Position numbers and translations under genes: made by a program. The notes beneath the pieces were generated by a model, which was not told the DNA's origin, made no database searches, and saw only the letters and a program-made list of their open reading frames with translations. A DNA stretch of 64,000 nt from Martinezella lusitana (GTDB lineage: Bacteria > Pseudomonadota > Alphaproteobacteria > Rhizobiales > Rhizobiaceae). The stretch covers positions 186,001 to 250,000 of the forward strand of contig NZ_JAFEVL010000030.1 of NCBI RefSeq assembly GCF_016901135.1. The letters run 5' to 3'. Shown here piece by piece: positions 51,467 through 62,211 of this stretch (the first letter of the stretch is position 1; each line of letters starts with the position of its first letter).

Positions 51467-52513
51467 TTAACTGCCGTTGCGAAACAGCTTCCAACGGGTC
51501 GGCCTGAATGCGATGCGGTTGCGGTCGAGAGCATCTGCCTTGTTCGGCGGCAGCTCGATCTCGATATGATCGTGGCTGGCGCCGATATTGATTTCGAGAT
51601 GGCGCGTGCCGGCGACACGCCGGCTTCCAACGAGCAGGCCGGCGATTGCACCACCATCGCCTTCATGAAGTTCGATATCGTGCGGACGGAAATAGAGATA
51701 GGCCTCGCCATCCGGCTCGTGCGGCGTACTCAAACCGAGCGGCCTGTCCTCGAACCATATCTCGCCGCTGGTGATGCGCACCTTGACGCGGTTGGACTGG
51801 CCGATGAAACCATAAACGAACGGAGAATTCGGCGTATCGTAGATCTCGTCCGGTGTGCCGACTTGCTCGATTGCGCCTTTGTTGAGAACCACGACCCGAT
51901 CGGCAAGCTCCAACGCCTCTTCCTGGTCGTGGGTCACGAAAACCGTCGTGTGACCGGTGCGATCGTGGATCTCCCTGAGCCACTTGCGCAAGTCCTTGCG
52001 CACCTGAGCATCGAGAGCGCCGAAAGGCTCGTCCAGAAGCAGCACGTTTGGCTCGACCGCCATGGCGCGCGCCAGCGCTACACGTTGCCGCTGTCCGCCA
52101 GAAAGCTGCGCCGGATAACGCTTCTCCAGCCCGTTGAGCTGCACCAATTCCAGCAGTTCCGTCGCACGCCGGTGAATTTCCGCGCGTGGCGGGCGACGCG
52201 ATGCAGAGCGCACCTTGAGGCCGAATGAGATATTCTCCAGCACGGTCATATGCCGAAACAGCGCATAATGCTGGAACACGAAGCCGATATTGCGCTGCTG
52301 CACGGTCTTTCGCGAGGCATCCTCCTCGCCGAAAAAGATCTGGCCTTCCGTCGGCGTCTCCAGCCCGGCGATCAGCCGCAGAAGCGTCGTCTTGCCGGAA
52401 CCGGACGGCCCGAGAAGCGCAATCAGTTCGCTCGAACGGATATCCAGGGAGACGTCATGCAATGCGGGAAAGCGACCGAATTCCTTGCGCAGGTTTTGAA
52501 CGCGAACTTCCAT
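51467..52513 (-). CDS. cysA: Sulfate/thiosulfate ABC transporter ATP-binding protein
   Basis: Encodes 348 residues from the ATG at 52513, with AAGGA seven bases before it. It has Walker [10 protein letters not shown], signature LSGGQRQR, Walker [13 protein letters not shown] and the switch in FVTHDQEEA. The C-terminal third is a TOBE-like regulatory domain ([21 protein letters not shown]). Gene order sbp-cysT-cysW-cysA on the minus strand fixes its role as the energy subunit of sulfate import. Confidence 0.93.
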   Translation of the reverse strand: MEVRVQNLRKEFGRFPALHDVSLDIRSSELIALLGPSGSGKTTLLRLIAGLETPTEGQIFFGEEDASRKTVQQRNIGFVFQHYALFRHMTVLENISFGLKVRSASRRPPRAEIHRRATELLELVQLNGLEKRYPAQLSGGQRQRVALARAMAVEPNVLLLDEPFGALDAQVRKDLRKWLREIHDRTGHTTVFVTHDQEEALELADRVVVLNKGAIEQVGTPDEIYDTPNSPFVYGFIGQSNRVKVRITSGEIWFEDRPLGLSTPHEPDGEAYLYFRPHDIELHEGDGGAIAGLLVGSRRVAGTRHLEINIGASHDHIEIELPPNKADALDRNRIAFRPTRWKLFRNGS

Positions 52514-52524
52514 CAAAAATTCCT

Positions 52525-53397
52525 TCAGTGACGCCGGCTGGCTGCGATCTCTTCGCTATAGCGCATTTCCAGCAACGTCTTCAGTATAAGTGTGACAAGG
52601 GCAAGCATGGCCAGCAGCGTGGCAACGGCAAACGCCCCCGAGAAATTATAGTCGTTATAAAGAATCTCGACCTGCAGCGGCATGGTGTTGGTTTCGCCAC
52701 GGATGTGACCCGAGACGACAGAAACGGCGCCGAATTCACCCATGGCTCGGGCGTTGCAGAGCAGCACGCCGTAAAGCAGACCCCATTTGATATTCGGCAG
52801 CGTGACATACCAGAAGGTCTGCCAGCCATTGGCCCCGAGCGAGAGCGCCGCCTCCTCGTCCGCGTTTCCTTGCTCCTGCATCAGCGGGATCAATTCACGC
52901 GCGACGAAGGGGAAAGTCACGAACATCGTCGCCAGGACGAGACCGGGAACCGCAAACAGGATCTGGATACCATGGCTCTGCAGCCAGGGGCCGAGCGTGC
53001 TGTTAGAACTGAACAGCAACACGAACACCAGACCCGATATGACCGGAGAGACAGAGAAAGGCAGATCGATCAGAGTCGTCAGGAATGCCTTGCCCTTGAA
53101 TTCGAACTTGGCGATTGCCCAGGCGGCAGCGACGCCGCAGACGAGATTCAATGGCACGCTGATGCCGGCGACGATCAGTGTCAGCCGGATGGCCGCAAAG
53201 GTCTCCTCGTCGACCAAGGCATCGAAAAATGCCTCGATGCCCTTGCGGAAAGCCTCGACGAATACGGCGGCCAGAGGCAACAGCACCATCAGCGTCAGAA
53301 AGACGAGCGAGATCACCACGAAAATAATGCGCGCGACCCGGCTTTCGGTGATGACGGGATGTTCCACACCGGAGGCGGCGGAAAGATCATGTGCCAT
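52525..53397 (-). CDS. cysW: Sulfate ABC transporter permease CysW
   Basis: Encodes 290 residues with six helices, the first at [20 protein letters not shown]. Hallmarks are [19 protein letters not shown] and the EAA-type loop [21 protein letters not shown], followed by [20 protein letters not shown]. The start overlaps the cysT stop by 11 bp. Confidence 0.93.
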   Translation of the reverse strand: MAHDLSAASGVEHPVITESRVARIIFVVISLVFLTLMVLLPLAAVFVEAFRKGIEAFFDALVDEETFAAIRLTLIVAGISVPLNLVCGVAAAWAIAKFEFKGKAFLTTLIDLPFSVSPVISGLVFVLLFSSNSTLGPWLQSHGIQILFAVPGLVLATMFVTFPFVARELIPLMQEQGNADEEAALSLGANGWQTFWYVTLPNIKWGLLYGVLLCNARAMGEFGAVSVVSGHIRGETNTMPLQVEILYNDYNFSGAFAVATLLAMLALVTLILKTLLEMRYSEEIAASRRH

Positions 53398-54244
53398 AGC
53401 CGTACCTCCTTCTGCTCCACGCCTGAGTGAGATTGATGATCAAAAGCATGGTGAAGGAGATGAACAACATCACCGTCGCGATCGCCGTTGCCGCCGCGTA
53501 ATTATATTCCTCGAGGCGGATGACGATAAGCAAAGGCGCAATTTCCGAGACATAGGGCTTGTTGCCGGCGATAAAGATGACCGATCCGTATTCGCCGGCA
53601 GCACGCGCAAAAGCCAGCGCAAAACCGGTGAGCGCGGCAGGTGCCAGTCCCGGCAACAATACCCGGGTGATCGTCTGGAAACGGGTCGCTCCCAAGGTCG
53701 CAGCCGCCTCTTCGACTTCGCGGTCGATTTCCTCCATGACCGGCTGCGCGGTGCGCACCACGAAGGGCAGACCGACGAAAATCAGCGCGATGACGATGCC
53801 AACCGGAGTGAAGGCGATCTTGATGCCGAGCGGCGCCAGAAACTGTCCGATCCAGCCGGTCGGTGCATAAAGCGTCGTCAGCGCGATACCGGCGACTGCT
53901 GTCGGCAGCGCGAATGGCAGATCGACCATGGCGTCGATGACGCGCTTGCCGGGAAAACGGTAACGCACCAGAACCCAGGCCAGGATGAGGCCGAGGACGG
54001 CATTGACGAGCGCCGCGATGAAGGCGCCGCCAAAACTCATGCGCAGCGCGTAAAGCGTGCGCAGATCAAGAGCCAGGGCCCAGAATTTCTCCCAGCCAAG
54101 AGAGCTGCTCTTCCACAGCAACCCCGACAGCGGGATGAGAACGATAAAGATGAGCCAAGCCAAGGTAACGCCGAGTGCCAATCCGAAGCCCGGAATGACA
54201 CTCGGCTGCCGAAACCGCCACCGTTTGCGGGTTATGGATTGCAT
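53387..54244 (-). CDS. cysT: Sulfate ABC transporter permease CysT (CysU)
   Basis: Encodes 285 residues. It has DLPFALPTAVAGIALTTLYA, the EAA loop EEAAATLGATRFQTITRVLLP and ARAAGEYGSVIFIAGN, matching CysT rather than the molybdate permease. It starts six bases after the sbp stop and overlaps cysW. Confidence 0.93.
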   Translation of the reverse strand: MQSITRKRWRFRQPSVIPGFGLALGVTLAWLIFIVLIPLSGLLWKSSSLGWEKFWALALDLRTLYALRMSFGGAFIAALVNAVLGLILAWVLVRYRFPGKRVIDAMVDLPFALPTAVAGIALTTLYAPTGWIGQFLAPLGIKIAFTPVGIVIALIFVGLPFVVRTAQPVMEEIDREVEEAAATLGATRFQTITRVLLPGLAPAALTGFALAFARAAGEYGSVIFIAGNKPYVSEIAPLLIVIRLEEYNYAAATAIATVMLFISFTMLLIINLTQAWSRRRYGYGT

Positions 54245-54250
54245 TCAGAC

Positions 54251-55279
54251 TTATTTTCCCGGCTTGTAGACCTGATCGAAGACGCCACCGTCGTCGAAGA
54301 ACTTCGGCTGAGCTTTAGCCCATCCACCGAAATCGTCAATCGTTGCGAGCTTCAAAGCCGGGAAACGGGCGACATCCTTGGGATCGGCCGCTGCCGGCTT
54401 GATCGGCCGGTAATAATGCTTGGCGGCGATCTTCTGACCATCATCCGAGTAGAGATAGTTCAGATAGGCTTCCGCAATCTTGCGGGTCCCCTTGGCGTCG
54501 ACATTGCCATCGACGACTGCGACCGGCGGATCAGCCCGGATCGAGAAAGACGGGGTCACGACCTCGAATTTATCGGCACCGAGTTCGTCGATCGAGAGGT
54601 AGGCTTCATTTTCCCAGGCAAGCAGGACATCGCCGAGGCCGCGCTGGACGAAGGTCGTCGTTGCGCCGCGCGCACCGGTATCGAGAACCGGCACATGCTT
54701 GAGAAGTTGCGTGAGATACTCTTGCGCCTTTGCGTCGTCGCCGCCATTGGCCTGTTTGGCCCATGCCCATGCCGCCAGAATATTCCAGCGCGCGCCACCC
54801 GATGTCTTCGGGTTCGGCGTGATGACTTCGACGCCGTCCTTGACCAGATCCGACCAGTCCTTGATGCCCTTCGGGTTGCCCTTGCGCACAAGGAAGACAA
54901 TGGTCGAGGTATAGGGAACGGAATTGTTCGGGAACTTGGTCTTCCAGTCCGCGGGGATCTTATGCGTCGCCTTGGCGATCGCATCGATATCACCCTCGAG
55001 CGCCAGGGTGACGACATCGGCATCGAGACCGTCGATAACCGAACGGGCCTGCGCGCCGGAACCGCCATGCGAAGCCTTGATATTGATAGTCTCGCCGGTG
55101 TCCTTCTTCCACTTCGCAGCGAAGACGGCGTTGAAATCCTTATATAATTCACGCGTCGGATCGTAGGACACATTCAGAAGCGTCTTGTCCGCAGCCCATG
55201 TCGGCGCAACCGCCGCAATCGAGAAACTGCCGATCAGAACTGCGGTGGCGAGAAGCCGGGAAAGCTTTATCGTCTGCAT
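54251..55279 (-). CDS. sbp: Periplasmic sulfate-binding protein
   Basis: Encodes 342 residues with a signal peptide (LLATAVLIGSFSIAAVAPTWA). The mature protein has NVSYDPTRELYKDFNAVFA, ASHGGSGAQARSVIDGL, ALEGDIDAI and TSGGARWNILAAWAWA, all diagnostic of the Sbp/CysP family. AAGGGGG precedes the start. The 160-bp upstream region carries no riboswitch or obvious operator that I can see. Confidence 0.93.
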   Translation of the reverse strand: MQTIKLSRLLATAVLIGSFSIAAVAPTWAADKTLLNVSYDPTRELYKDFNAVFAAKWKKDTGETINIKASHGGSGAQARSVIDGLDADVVTLALEGDIDAIAKATHKIPADWKTKFPNNSVPYTSTIVFLVRKGNPKGIKDWSDLVKDGVEVITPNPKTSGGARWNILAAWAWAKQANGGDDAKAQEYLTQLLKHVPVLDTGARGATTTFVQRGLGDVLLAWENEAYLSIDELGADKFEVVTPSFSIRADPPVAVVDGNVDAKGTRKIAEAYLNYLYSDDGQKIAAKHYYRPIKPAAADPKDVARFPALKLATIDDFGGWAKAQPKFFDDGGVFDQVYKPGK

Positions 55280-55440
55280 GGATGAACCCCCTTCGTTTGT
55301 CTTTAAACCCTATCAACTTGGTCGTATAAAGTAACGAAGACCGTTCCCGTTTTGGGGAATTCCAGAGAACAGCATCCCATAGAATCCGGAAAAATGAAAT
55401 CACATTCTCGCTTGGCTACAACGCTCCACAATCACCGGTA

Positions 55441-55896
55441 TCAGGCGACGGAGTCGGACATGAAAACGGAATAAAGTTCGTCCGCGCTTTTTGCCTGCCG
55501 CATCGCCGTCAGAACACCCTCCGTTCTCAACCGCCTGGCAATTGCGGAAAGCACGTTCAGATAGTCGCTGCGCGCGCCTTCCCCGAAAAGCAGCACGAAG
55601 GCCCATTCGGTCGGGATGTCGTCGATGGCCTCGAAATCCACGGGATGAGAGAAACGGACCAGCAGGCCACGCGGCCTGGTCATGCCGGCGATCGCGGCGT
55701 GCGGAACAGCAACGCCATTGCCGATACCGGTTGTTCCGAGCCTCTCGCGCGTTTCCAGCGCCCGAAGGACCGTGCCCTCGTCAAGGCCGAAACAGCTAGC
55801 CGCCTTTGACGAGAGCATCTGCAATGCCCGCCATTTGGTCGGGGCCGACATCCCGATGAAGACATGCTCGGGCAGGATGATAGTGGAAAGGGCCAT
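55441..55896 (-). CDS. ptsN: Nitrogen-type PTS EIIA protein (PtsN-like)
   Basis: Encodes 151 residues from the ATG at 55896, where the EIIA fold starts (ALSTIILPEHVFIGM); an upstream in-frame start would add only eight residues. The phosphorylatable His is H66 in GIGNGVAVPHAAI. It closes the minus-strand kdp unit about 100 bp after kdpE. PtsN proteins bind KdpD and modulate potassium transport, and in Rhizobium leguminosarum a second ptsN is, as I recall, associated with kdp. This context makes it the paralogue devoted to potassium rather than the rpoN-linked one. Confidence 0.87.
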   Translation of the reverse strand: MALSTIILPEHVFIGMSAPTKWRALQMLSSKAASCFGLDEGTVLRALETRERLGTTGIGNGVAVPHAAIAGMTRPRGLLVRFSHPVDFEAIDDIPTEWAFVLLFGEGARSDYLNVLSAIARRLRTEGVLTAMRQAKSADELYSVFMSDSVA

Positions 55897-55997
55897 GGTC
55901 GCTCTTAGGGGGTCGGACAATCGATAATGCTGGAGTGGTGTTCATCGCGACATCGGTCAGGACAAGGGCGCCTCATCGCAGGACCGAATCCTTCGCC

Positions 55998-56690
55998 TCA
56001 TTCCGGTTCGCGTAGGCGGTAGCCGACGCCTGTCTCAGTGGTGATATAGTGGGGCTGATCGGGAATCTGCTCGATCTTCTGCCTGAGCTGGCGGACATAG
56101 ACGCGCAGATATTGCACATCCGCCGCCGGCCCCCAGATCTGCTTCAACAGGAACTGATGGGTCAGCACCTTGCCGGCATGCTGGGCAAGCACACGCAGGA
56201 TATCGTATTCCTTCGGCGATAGCTTGATCTCCTTGCCCTCGACCTTGACGATGCGCTTGACGAGATCGATCGAAAGGCCGCCGGTCTGGAAGATCGCCTT
56301 TTCGCCCTGCTGCTGCAGTCGGTGGCGCAGCGCGACGCGGATGCGCGCCGCAAGCTCGTTGACGCCAAAGGGCTTGGTGACGTAGTCATCCGCCCCGCTT
56401 TCCAATGCCTTGACGATGCCGGCCTCATCGGTGCGGCTCGATAGAATGACGACCGGAATCTGCATGCCATCCTCACGCCATTCGATCAGCAGATCCTGGC
56501 CGGACTTGTCGGGCAGTCCGAGATCGAGCACGATCAGGTCAGGCCGGTCTTCGTCCACGGAGGCCTGGGCGGCGGCGGCATTCTGCGCCTCGTTTACAGT
56601 GTAGCCCTGGGCACCGAGACCGACGCGCAGCAACTTGCGGATCGGCGGCTCGTCGTCGACAACGAGAATCTTGACGGCAGTCGTGTTCAT
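55998..56690 (-). CDS. kdpE: KdpE response regulator
   Basis: Encodes 230 residues. The receiver domain has the acidic pocket VVDDEPP, phospho-acceptor D56 in VLDLGLPDKSG and the conserved Lys in VTKPFGVNEL. An OmpR-type winged helix follows (KEYDILRVLAQHAGKVLTH, then YVRQLRQKIEQ). It overlaps kdpD by ATGA. When phosphorylated by KdpD it activates the kdpA promoter, which lies outside this window. Confidence 0.95.
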   Translation of the reverse strand: MNTTAVKILVVDDEPPIRKLLRVGLGAQGYTVNEAQNAAAAQASVDEDRPDLIVLDLGLPDKSGQDLLIEWREDGMQIPVVILSSRTDEAGIVKALESGADDYVTKPFGVNELAARIRVALRHRLQQQGEKAIFQTGGLSIDLVKRIVKVEGKEIKLSPKEYDILRVLAQHAGKVLTHQFLLKQIWGPAADVQYLRVYVRQLRQKIEQIPDQPHYITTETGVGYRLREPE

Positions 56691-59398
56691 TTCAATTCAT
56701 CCAGCTTCGGGATATCCGTTGGTCTTGGCAGGCGGATGGTGAAGACCGCCCCCTGACGATCCGTTCTGTTGCCGGCGGCAATGGTACCGCCCATGGCCTC
56801 GATGAAACCGCGGCAGATGGAAAGGCCGAGACCGGTGCCAGCCCGCACCTGATCACCCTTGCGCACGCGGTAGAAGGTATCGAAGACGCGCTCGAGATCG
56901 GCGGGCGGGATGCCAGGCCCCTCGTCCATGACCCTGAAAACGATGTTGTCGATATCGGCCCATGCCTCCAGGCGGATAGCCGAGGTCTCAGGCGCATATT
57001 TGGCGGCATTGTCGAGCAGGTTGAACAGCACCTGCTCGAACAGCACGGGATCGACCCGCACCATCGGCAGATCGACCGGCATCTGCACCTCGACGCGATG
57101 GCGACCCAACATCTTCGTGGCCCGTCGAAGGGCGCTCCCGACGATATCGCCGGCATAGTGCAGCGCATAGTTCGGCTCCATCGCACCGGACTCGATCTTC
57201 GTCATGTCGAGCAGGTTGGCAATGAAGCGGTTCAGCCGTTCGGATTCATCGATGACAGTCGCCAGAAGATCGACACGATCCTCGTGCGGCAGCGTTTCAA
57301 GATAGTCACGCAGCGTCCCGGCAGCACCCAGGATGGCGGCGAGCGGCGTCTTCAGGTCATGGGAAATCGACGTCAGCAGCGCCGAGCGCAGCCGGTCTGC
57401 CTCGACGGCGAGCTTTGCCCGGTCGACGTCCGCCACCAATTGCACGCGCTCGATAGCAAGCGCCGCCTGATCGGCCAGGGCATCGAGCAGCCGCTGCTGT
57501 TCCGGTGTCAGGAGCGGCCCGTCGCGCCGATCACTGTCGAGACCGATGACGCCGACGGCGGTGCGGCCGGTGCGCAGCGGAACGTATAGACGTTTGGCGC
57601 CGGGCAAGGTGTCGGCGCCGCGACCGGCCGCATGATTGTGCTCCCAGGCCCAACGCGCCGCGGCGATATCGGCGTCGTCGAGCGTATCGTCTGGCGGATA
57701 GCCGGCCTTGACCGCGATCGTGCCACTCTCAGGCAGAAGCAGCACGACCCGCAGCTTCAGCATCGAGGCCAGCTGAAAAGCCGTCGCCCACAATACGTCA
57801 TCAAGCGTGCCGGTGCCGGCGAGCTTCTTGGAGAACAGGTAAAGATCTTCCGTCGTTCGCGCCCGCTGGCGCGCGGCCGACGCCTGCCGCTGCACGGTCG
57901 CCGTCAGATTGCTGGCGATGACAGCGACGCCGAGGAAGAAGAAGAAGGCGAGCACGCTTTCCGGATCGCTGATCGTCAGCGTGTAACGCGGAGGCAGGAA
58001 GAAGAAATTGAAGGCGAGTGCACCGAGAATACAGGAATAAAGCGCCGGACGCAGCCCTTGCGTCACCGCGGTCGCCAGGACCGCCATCAGGAAGACGAGC
58101 GCCAGATTGCGCACGTCGAGCACCTGATCGAGGATGACGCAGAAACCAAGCGCGACGGCGACATAGAGCGTTGCCAGCACATAGCCGTGCAACTGGAAGG
58201 GGGTAGGAGCAGGCGCCGACCGGACGCCGCGGCTGGCGGCCTGGGCATCCGCATCGTTGCCGGAAATGACATGGACGCTGATCTCGCCGGCCTTGCGGAT
58301 CAGATCATAGGAAACCGAGCGGCGCGACCAATCACGCCAGGACCCCAGTTTCGGCGAGCCGATGACGATATGGGTGACATTGTTGCTGGCGGAATGACGG
58401 ATCAGTTCCTCGGCCACTTCGCGGCCGGGAATGGTGATGGCCTCGCCACCGAGCTGTTCGGCCAGTCGCAGCGTTGCGGCGATCGTGTCGCGCTGCGGCT
58501 CCGTCAGGTTGATCGAGCGGTTGGTTTCGACATAGACCGCAGCCCAGGGCGCGCGCAGGCGGGAGGCCATGCGCGCGGCATAGCGCACCAGCGAGGCCGA
58601 GCGCGGGTGATGATCGATGGACACCAGCACGCGCTCGCCTGCAGCCCAAGGGCCTGAAATCGCATGCGCCTGCATGTGGGTGAGCAGCTGATCGTCGACG
58701 CGCTGCGCCGTGCGCCTGAGCGCCAGCTCGCGTAGCGCCGTCAGATTGCCGGGTGTGAAATAGTTGGTCAGCGCCCGCTCAGCCGTATTCGACACATAGA
58801 CCTTACCATCATGCAGGCGTTTGATCAGGTCGTCGGGCGTCAGGTCGATGATCTCGACATCGTCGGCGAGATCGATGATCGAATCCGGCACGGTCTCGCG
58901 CACACGGACGCGGGTGATCTGGGAAACAACATCATTCAGGCTTTCGACATGCTGAATATTCAGCGTCGTATAGACGTCGATGCCACGGTCCAGCAGTTCC
59001 TTGACATCGAGATAACGTTTCGGGTGGCGGCTGCCCTGCGCGTTGGTATGGGCAAGTTCGTCGACCAGCACCAGCTGCGGCCGGCGTTTCAGGATGGCGT
59101 CGAGATCCATCTCCTCGAGCGCCCGTCCCTTGTAGTCGACCTTGACACGCGGGATGATCTCGAAGCCCTCGATCAACGCCTGCGTCTCGCGTCGGCCATG
59201 GGTTTCGACGACGCCGACGACCACATCCACGCCATCGGCGATCTTCGCCCTGCCGGAGATCAGCATCTCGTAGGTCTTGCCGACGCCGGGCGCAGCACCC
59301 AGAAAGATCTTCAGCCGCCCGCGTGCCTCGGCCCGCGCCTTTTCGAGAAGCGCATCGGGCGAAGGCCTGCTCAAGGTGTCGCGACTATCGTCTGGCAT
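56687..59398 (-). CDS. kdpD: KdpD potassium-sensing histidine kinase
   Basis: Encodes 903 residues from the ATG at 59398 (a TTG immediately before is less likely). Domains in order: KdpD N-domain with Walker A GAAPGVGKTYEM (about 35-46) and LVDELAHTNAQGSRH; a Usp-like domain (about 250-385); four transmembrane helices (about 402-500); a GAF-like domain (about 520-655); HisKA with the phospho-acceptor His near 680 in TSISHDLKTPLAAI; and the ATPase domain with NLLDNAAKYAP and DEGPGIPP. It is full length and intact. It senses potassium limitation and may be modulated by the adjacent EIIA. Confidence 0.95.
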   Translation of the reverse strand: MPDDSRDTLSRPSPDALLEKARAEARGRLKIFLGAAPGVGKTYEMLISGRAKIADGVDVVVGVVETHGRRETQALIEGFEIIPRVKVDYKGRALEEMDLDAILKRRPQLVLVDELAHTNAQGSRHPKRYLDVKELLDRGIDVYTTLNIQHVESLNDVVSQITRVRVRETVPDSIIDLADDVEIIDLTPDDLIKRLHDGKVYVSNTAERALTNYFTPGNLTALRELALRRTAQRVDDQLLTHMQAHAISGPWAAGERVLVSIDHHPRSASLVRYAARMASRLRAPWAAVYVETNRSINLTEPQRDTIAATLRLAEQLGGEAITIPGREVAEELIRHSASNNVTHIVIGSPKLGSWRDWSRRSVSYDLIRKAGEISVHVISGNDADAQAASRGVRSAPAPTPFQLHGYVLATLYVAVALGFCVILDQVLDVRNLALVFLMAVLATAVTQGLRPALYSCILGALAFNFFFLPPRYTLTISDPESVLAFFFFLGVAVIASNLTATVQRQASAARQRARTTEDLYLFSKKLAGTGTLDDVLWATAFQLASMLKLRVVLLLPESGTIAVKAGYPPDDTLDDADIAAARWAWEHNHAAGRGADTLPGAKRLYVPLRTGRTAVGVIGLDSDRRDGPLLTPEQQRLLDALADQAALAIERVQLVADVDRAKLAVEADRLRSALLTSISHDLKTPLAAILGAAGTLRDYLETLPHEDRVDLLATVIDESERLNRFIANLLDMTKIESGAMEPNYALHYAGDIVGSALRRATKMLGRHRVEVQMPVDLPMVRVDPVLFEQVLFNLLDNAAKYAPETSAIRLEAWADIDNIVFRVMDEGPGIPPADLERVFDTFYRVRKGDQVRAGTGLGLSICRGFIEAMGGTIAAGNRTDRQGAVFTIRLPRPTDIPKLDELK

Positions 59399-59423
59399 CA
59401 ATTACTCTTTCGTGACGCACTGA

Positions 59424-59451
59424 GGTTGAGGCGACTATCGCCGCCTCAACC
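59424..59451 (-). repeat. Perfect hairpin between kdpC and kdpD
   Basis: GGTTGAGGCG (59424-59433) and CGCCTCAACC (59442-59451) form a 10-bp stem with an 8-base loop. It sits in the 61-bp gap after the kdpC stop and before kdpD. It may stabilise the transporter message or reduce read-through into the sensor genes. Confidence 0.55.
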
Positions 59452-59459
59452 CTTTGGTC

Positions 59460-60065
59460 TTACTGAGTCATAGAAGCATCTAACGCCTGGTTCAATGCCA
59501 GGACGTTAACGACTGGCTCGCCGAGAACCCCAAGCTCGCGCCCCTCGACTGCTGCATCGACGATCGTATGGAGCTTGGCCTCATCCATGTTGCGGGCCTT
59601 GGCGACGCGCGGGATCTGGAAGTAGGCGTCATCAGGCGAGATATCCGGATCGAGACCGCTGCCTGATGTGGTCACCAGATCCATCGGAACCGGCATGTTC
59701 GGGTTCTGCGCCTGCAAGGTGGCGACGTCGCCCTTGATGCGGGTGATCAGGCTCGCACTGGTCGGGCCGAGATTGGAGCCCACGGAATTGGCCGCGTTGT
59801 AGGGTGCGGCAATCGACTTGGTTGCGTCATTCGGGTCAGCGGCGGTTGTCGCCGACGGACGGCCATGGAAGTAGCGGTCGGTGGCGAAGTTCTGGCCGAT
59901 GAGGGTCGAGCCGATCACCTTGCCGTCCTTTTCCACCAGGCTGCCGTTTGCCTGGTGAGGGAAGAGCGCCTGGGCGGCGCCCGTCATGGCGATCGGATAG
60001 AGAAGGCCTGTCACGGCAGTGGTGACCACGATCATGACGATGGCCGGTCTGATTTGTTTCAGCAT
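59460..60065 (-). CDS. kdpC: KdpC, potassium-transporting ATPase subunit C
   Basis: Encodes 201 residues with one N-terminal transmembrane helix ([20 protein letters not shown]) and a periplasmic domain. Conserved segments are [37 protein letters not shown] and [11 protein letters not shown]. KdpC stabilises the KdpA-KdpB complex. It starts 11 bases after the kdpB stop. Confidence 0.95.
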   Translation of the reverse strand: MLKQIRPAIVMIVVTTAVTGLLYPIAMTGAAQALFPHQANGSLVEKDGKVIGSTLIGQNFATDRYFHGRPSATTAADPNDATKSIAAPYNAANSVGSNLGPTSASLITRIKGDVATLQAQNPNMPVPMDLVTTSGSGLDPDISPDDAYFQIPRVAKARNMDEAKLHTIVDAAVEGRELGVLGEPVVNVLALNQALDASMTQ

Positions 60066-60076
60066 GGAAAAGCTCC

Positions 60077-62164
60077 TTAAACGAGGCCGATGGCGGTAAT
60101 CACCATGTCGATGGCCTTGATGCCGATGAAGGGCACGATGATACCGCCAGCGCCGTAGATCAGCAGATTACGGCTGAGCAGCGCACCGGCGCCAATCGGG
60201 CGATAGCGAACACCCTTCAGCGACAGCGGGATCAGCGCAACGATGATCAAGGCATTGAAGATGATGGCCGAAAGAATGGCGCTTTGCGGCGTCGCCAGCC
60301 CCATGATGTTCAGCGCCTTCAGCTGCGGATAGAAGGCGATGAACATCGCCGGGATGATCGCGAAATATTTCGCAATATCGTTGGCGATGGAGAAAGTGGT
60401 CAACGCGCCGCGGGTCATCAGCAGCTGCTTGCCGATTTCGACGATCTCGATGAGCTTCGTCGGGTCGCTGTCGAGATCGACCATGTTGCCGGCTTCGCGC
60501 GCGGCGACCGTGCCGGTGTTCATGGCGACGCCGACATCGGCCTGGGCAAGTGCCGGGGCGTCGTTGGTGCCGTCGCCGCACATGGCGACGAGCTTGCCCT
60601 TGGCCTGCTCTTCGCGCATCAGTGCCAGCTTCATTTCCGGCGTCGCCTGGGCGAGGAAGTCATCCACGCCGGCTTCCGCGGCGATGGCGGCGGCCGTCAG
60701 CGGATTGTCGCCCGTGATCATCACGGTGCGGATACCCATGCGGCGCAGTTCTGCAAAGCGCTCACGGATACCGCCCTTGATGATGTCCTTGAGATGGATG
60801 ACACCGAGCAGGCGGCCGTCGCGGGCTACCGCAAGCGGCGTACCGCCGGCCTTGGCGATCTCGTCGGCGATTGCCTGCAGCTCGCGAAGCGTCTCGCTCG
60901 TGGTGCGCGAGATGACAGCCGTACCATCGGTTCCGCTGTTTGCGGCACCGTCCACATAGGCAAGCACCGCATCGACGGCGCCCTTGCGGATCGAGGAGCC
61001 ATCGAGGTCGACGCCACTCATCCGCGTTTGGGCGGTGAAGGGTACGAAGGTTGCCTTCAGGCTCGTCATGTCGCGGCCGCGGATCGCATATTTCTCCTTG
61101 GCGAGCACGACGATGGAGCGTCCCTCAGGCGTTTCGTCGGCAAGCGAGGCGAGCTGGGCCGCATCGGCCAGATCCTGCTCGCTGACGCCCCTGACCGGGC
61201 GGAAGGCGGTCGCCTGGCGATTGCCGAGGGTGATCGTGCCAGTTTTATCGAGCAGCAGCGTGTCGACGTCGCCAGCGGCTTCGACGGCGCGGCCCGACAT
61301 GGCAAGCACGTTGAAGCGCACCAGGCGGTCCATGCCGGCGATACCAATGGCCGACAGCAGCGCGCCGATGGTGGTCGGGATCAGCGTCACGAACAGGGCG
61401 ACGAGCACGACCGTCTGGATCGAGCCGCCGGCATAGGCTGCAAAGCTCGGGATCGTCACCGTAGCAAGCACGAAGATCAGCGTCATGCCGGCGAGCAGGA
61501 TGTTGAGCGCAATTTCGTTTGGCGTCTTCTGTCGTTCGGCACCTTCTACGAGTGCGATCATGCGGTCGATGAAGGTCGAACCGGCTGCTGCCGTGATCCG
61601 TACGCGGATCTCGTCCGACAGCACTTGCGTGCCGCCTGTCACGGCGGAGCGATCGCCGCCCGATTCGCGGATGACCGGAGCCGATTCACCTGTGATCGCC
61701 GCCTCGTTGACCGAGGCCACGCCTTCGATGACTTCGCCGTCCGACGGGATGATATCGCCGGCCTCGACGAGAACAACGTCGCCGACCTTCAGGCTGGTGC
61801 CCGGCACCATCTTGTAGTCGGTCCGGCTGTTGCCGCTCAGAAGTTTTGCCTGGGTTTCGGTGCGCGACTTGCGCAGCGAATCCGCCTGCGCCTTGCCACG
61901 GCCTTCGGCAACAGCTTCGGCGAAGTTGGCAAACAGCACCGTGAACCACAGCCAGATATTGATCTGCAGGGAGAAGGCGAGATTGCCGCCGCCGCTGACA
62001 AGGTCACGCAGGAAAAGGACGGTCGTCAGCATTGAAACGACGGCGACCACGAACATGACGGGGTTCTTGGCAAGCGTGCGCGGGTTCAGCTTTTGGAAAG
62101 CAGCGCCGACCGCCGGAATGAGGATGCGAGAATCCAGAATACTCGCTGATTTTAACTGGCTCAT
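60077..62164 (-). CDS. kdpB: KdpB, potassium-transporting P-type ATPase
   Basis: Encodes 695 residues, normal for the family. It has the TGES loop (158-161), phosphorylation Asp306 in [12 protein letters not shown], the hinge [18 protein letters not shown] and [21 protein letters not shown]. Helix regions flank these as expected. It hydrolyses ATP to drive potassium through KdpA. All motifs are intact. Confidence 0.96.
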   Translation of the reverse strand: MSQLKSASILDSRILIPAVGAAFQKLNPRTLAKNPVMFVVAVVSMLTTVLFLRDLVSGGGNLAFSLQINIWLWFTVLFANFAEAVAEGRGKAQADSLRKSRTETQAKLLSGNSRTDYKMVPGTSLKVGDVVLVEAGDIIPSDGEVIEGVASVNEAAITGESAPVIRESGGDRSAVTGGTQVLSDEIRVRITAAAGSTFIDRMIALVEGAERQKTPNEIALNILLAGMTLIFVLATVTIPSFAAYAGGSIQTVVLVALFVTLIPTTIGALLSAIGIAGMDRLVRFNVLAMSGRAVEAAGDVDTLLLDKTGTITLGNRQATAFRPVRGVSEQDLADAAQLASLADETPEGRSIVVLAKEKYAIRGRDMTSLKATFVPFTAQTRMSGVDLDGSSIRKGAVDAVLAYVDGAANSGTDGTAVISRTTSETLRELQAIADEIAKAGGTPLAVARDGRLLGVIHLKDIIKGGIRERFAELRRMGIRTVMITGDNPLTAAAIAAEAGVDDFLAQATPEMKLALMREEQAKGKLVAMCGDGTNDAPALAQADVGVAMNTGTVAAREAGNMVDLDSDPTKLIEIVEIGKQLLMTRGALTTFSIANDIAKYFAIIPAMFIAFYPQLKALNIMGLATPQSAILSAIIFNALIIVALIPLSLKGVRYRPIGAGALLSRNLLIYGAGGIIVPFIGIKAIDMVITAIGLV

Positions 62165-62211
62165 AAGAGGCTCCAGCGTGAAGAGGAAAACGTCAGATCG
62201 GAACGCACCGA

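Noticed and set aside
52787..55147. Very long plus-strand open frame opposite the sulfate transporter genes
   Set aside because: It mirrors cysW, cysT and sbp in the complementary frame. The product is rich in Arg, Gln and Asp with no domain, which is typical of antisense frames in GC-rich coding DNA.
55280..55440. Possible SAM or other riboswitch upstream of sbp
   Set aside because: The leader is short and shows no conserved paired elements of a known riboswitch class.
60284..62035. 583-codon plus-strand open frame opposite kdpB
   Set aside because: Fully inside kdpB on the other strand, rich in His, Arg and Asp repeats, with no ribosome site or family; KdpB motifs on the minus strand are complete.
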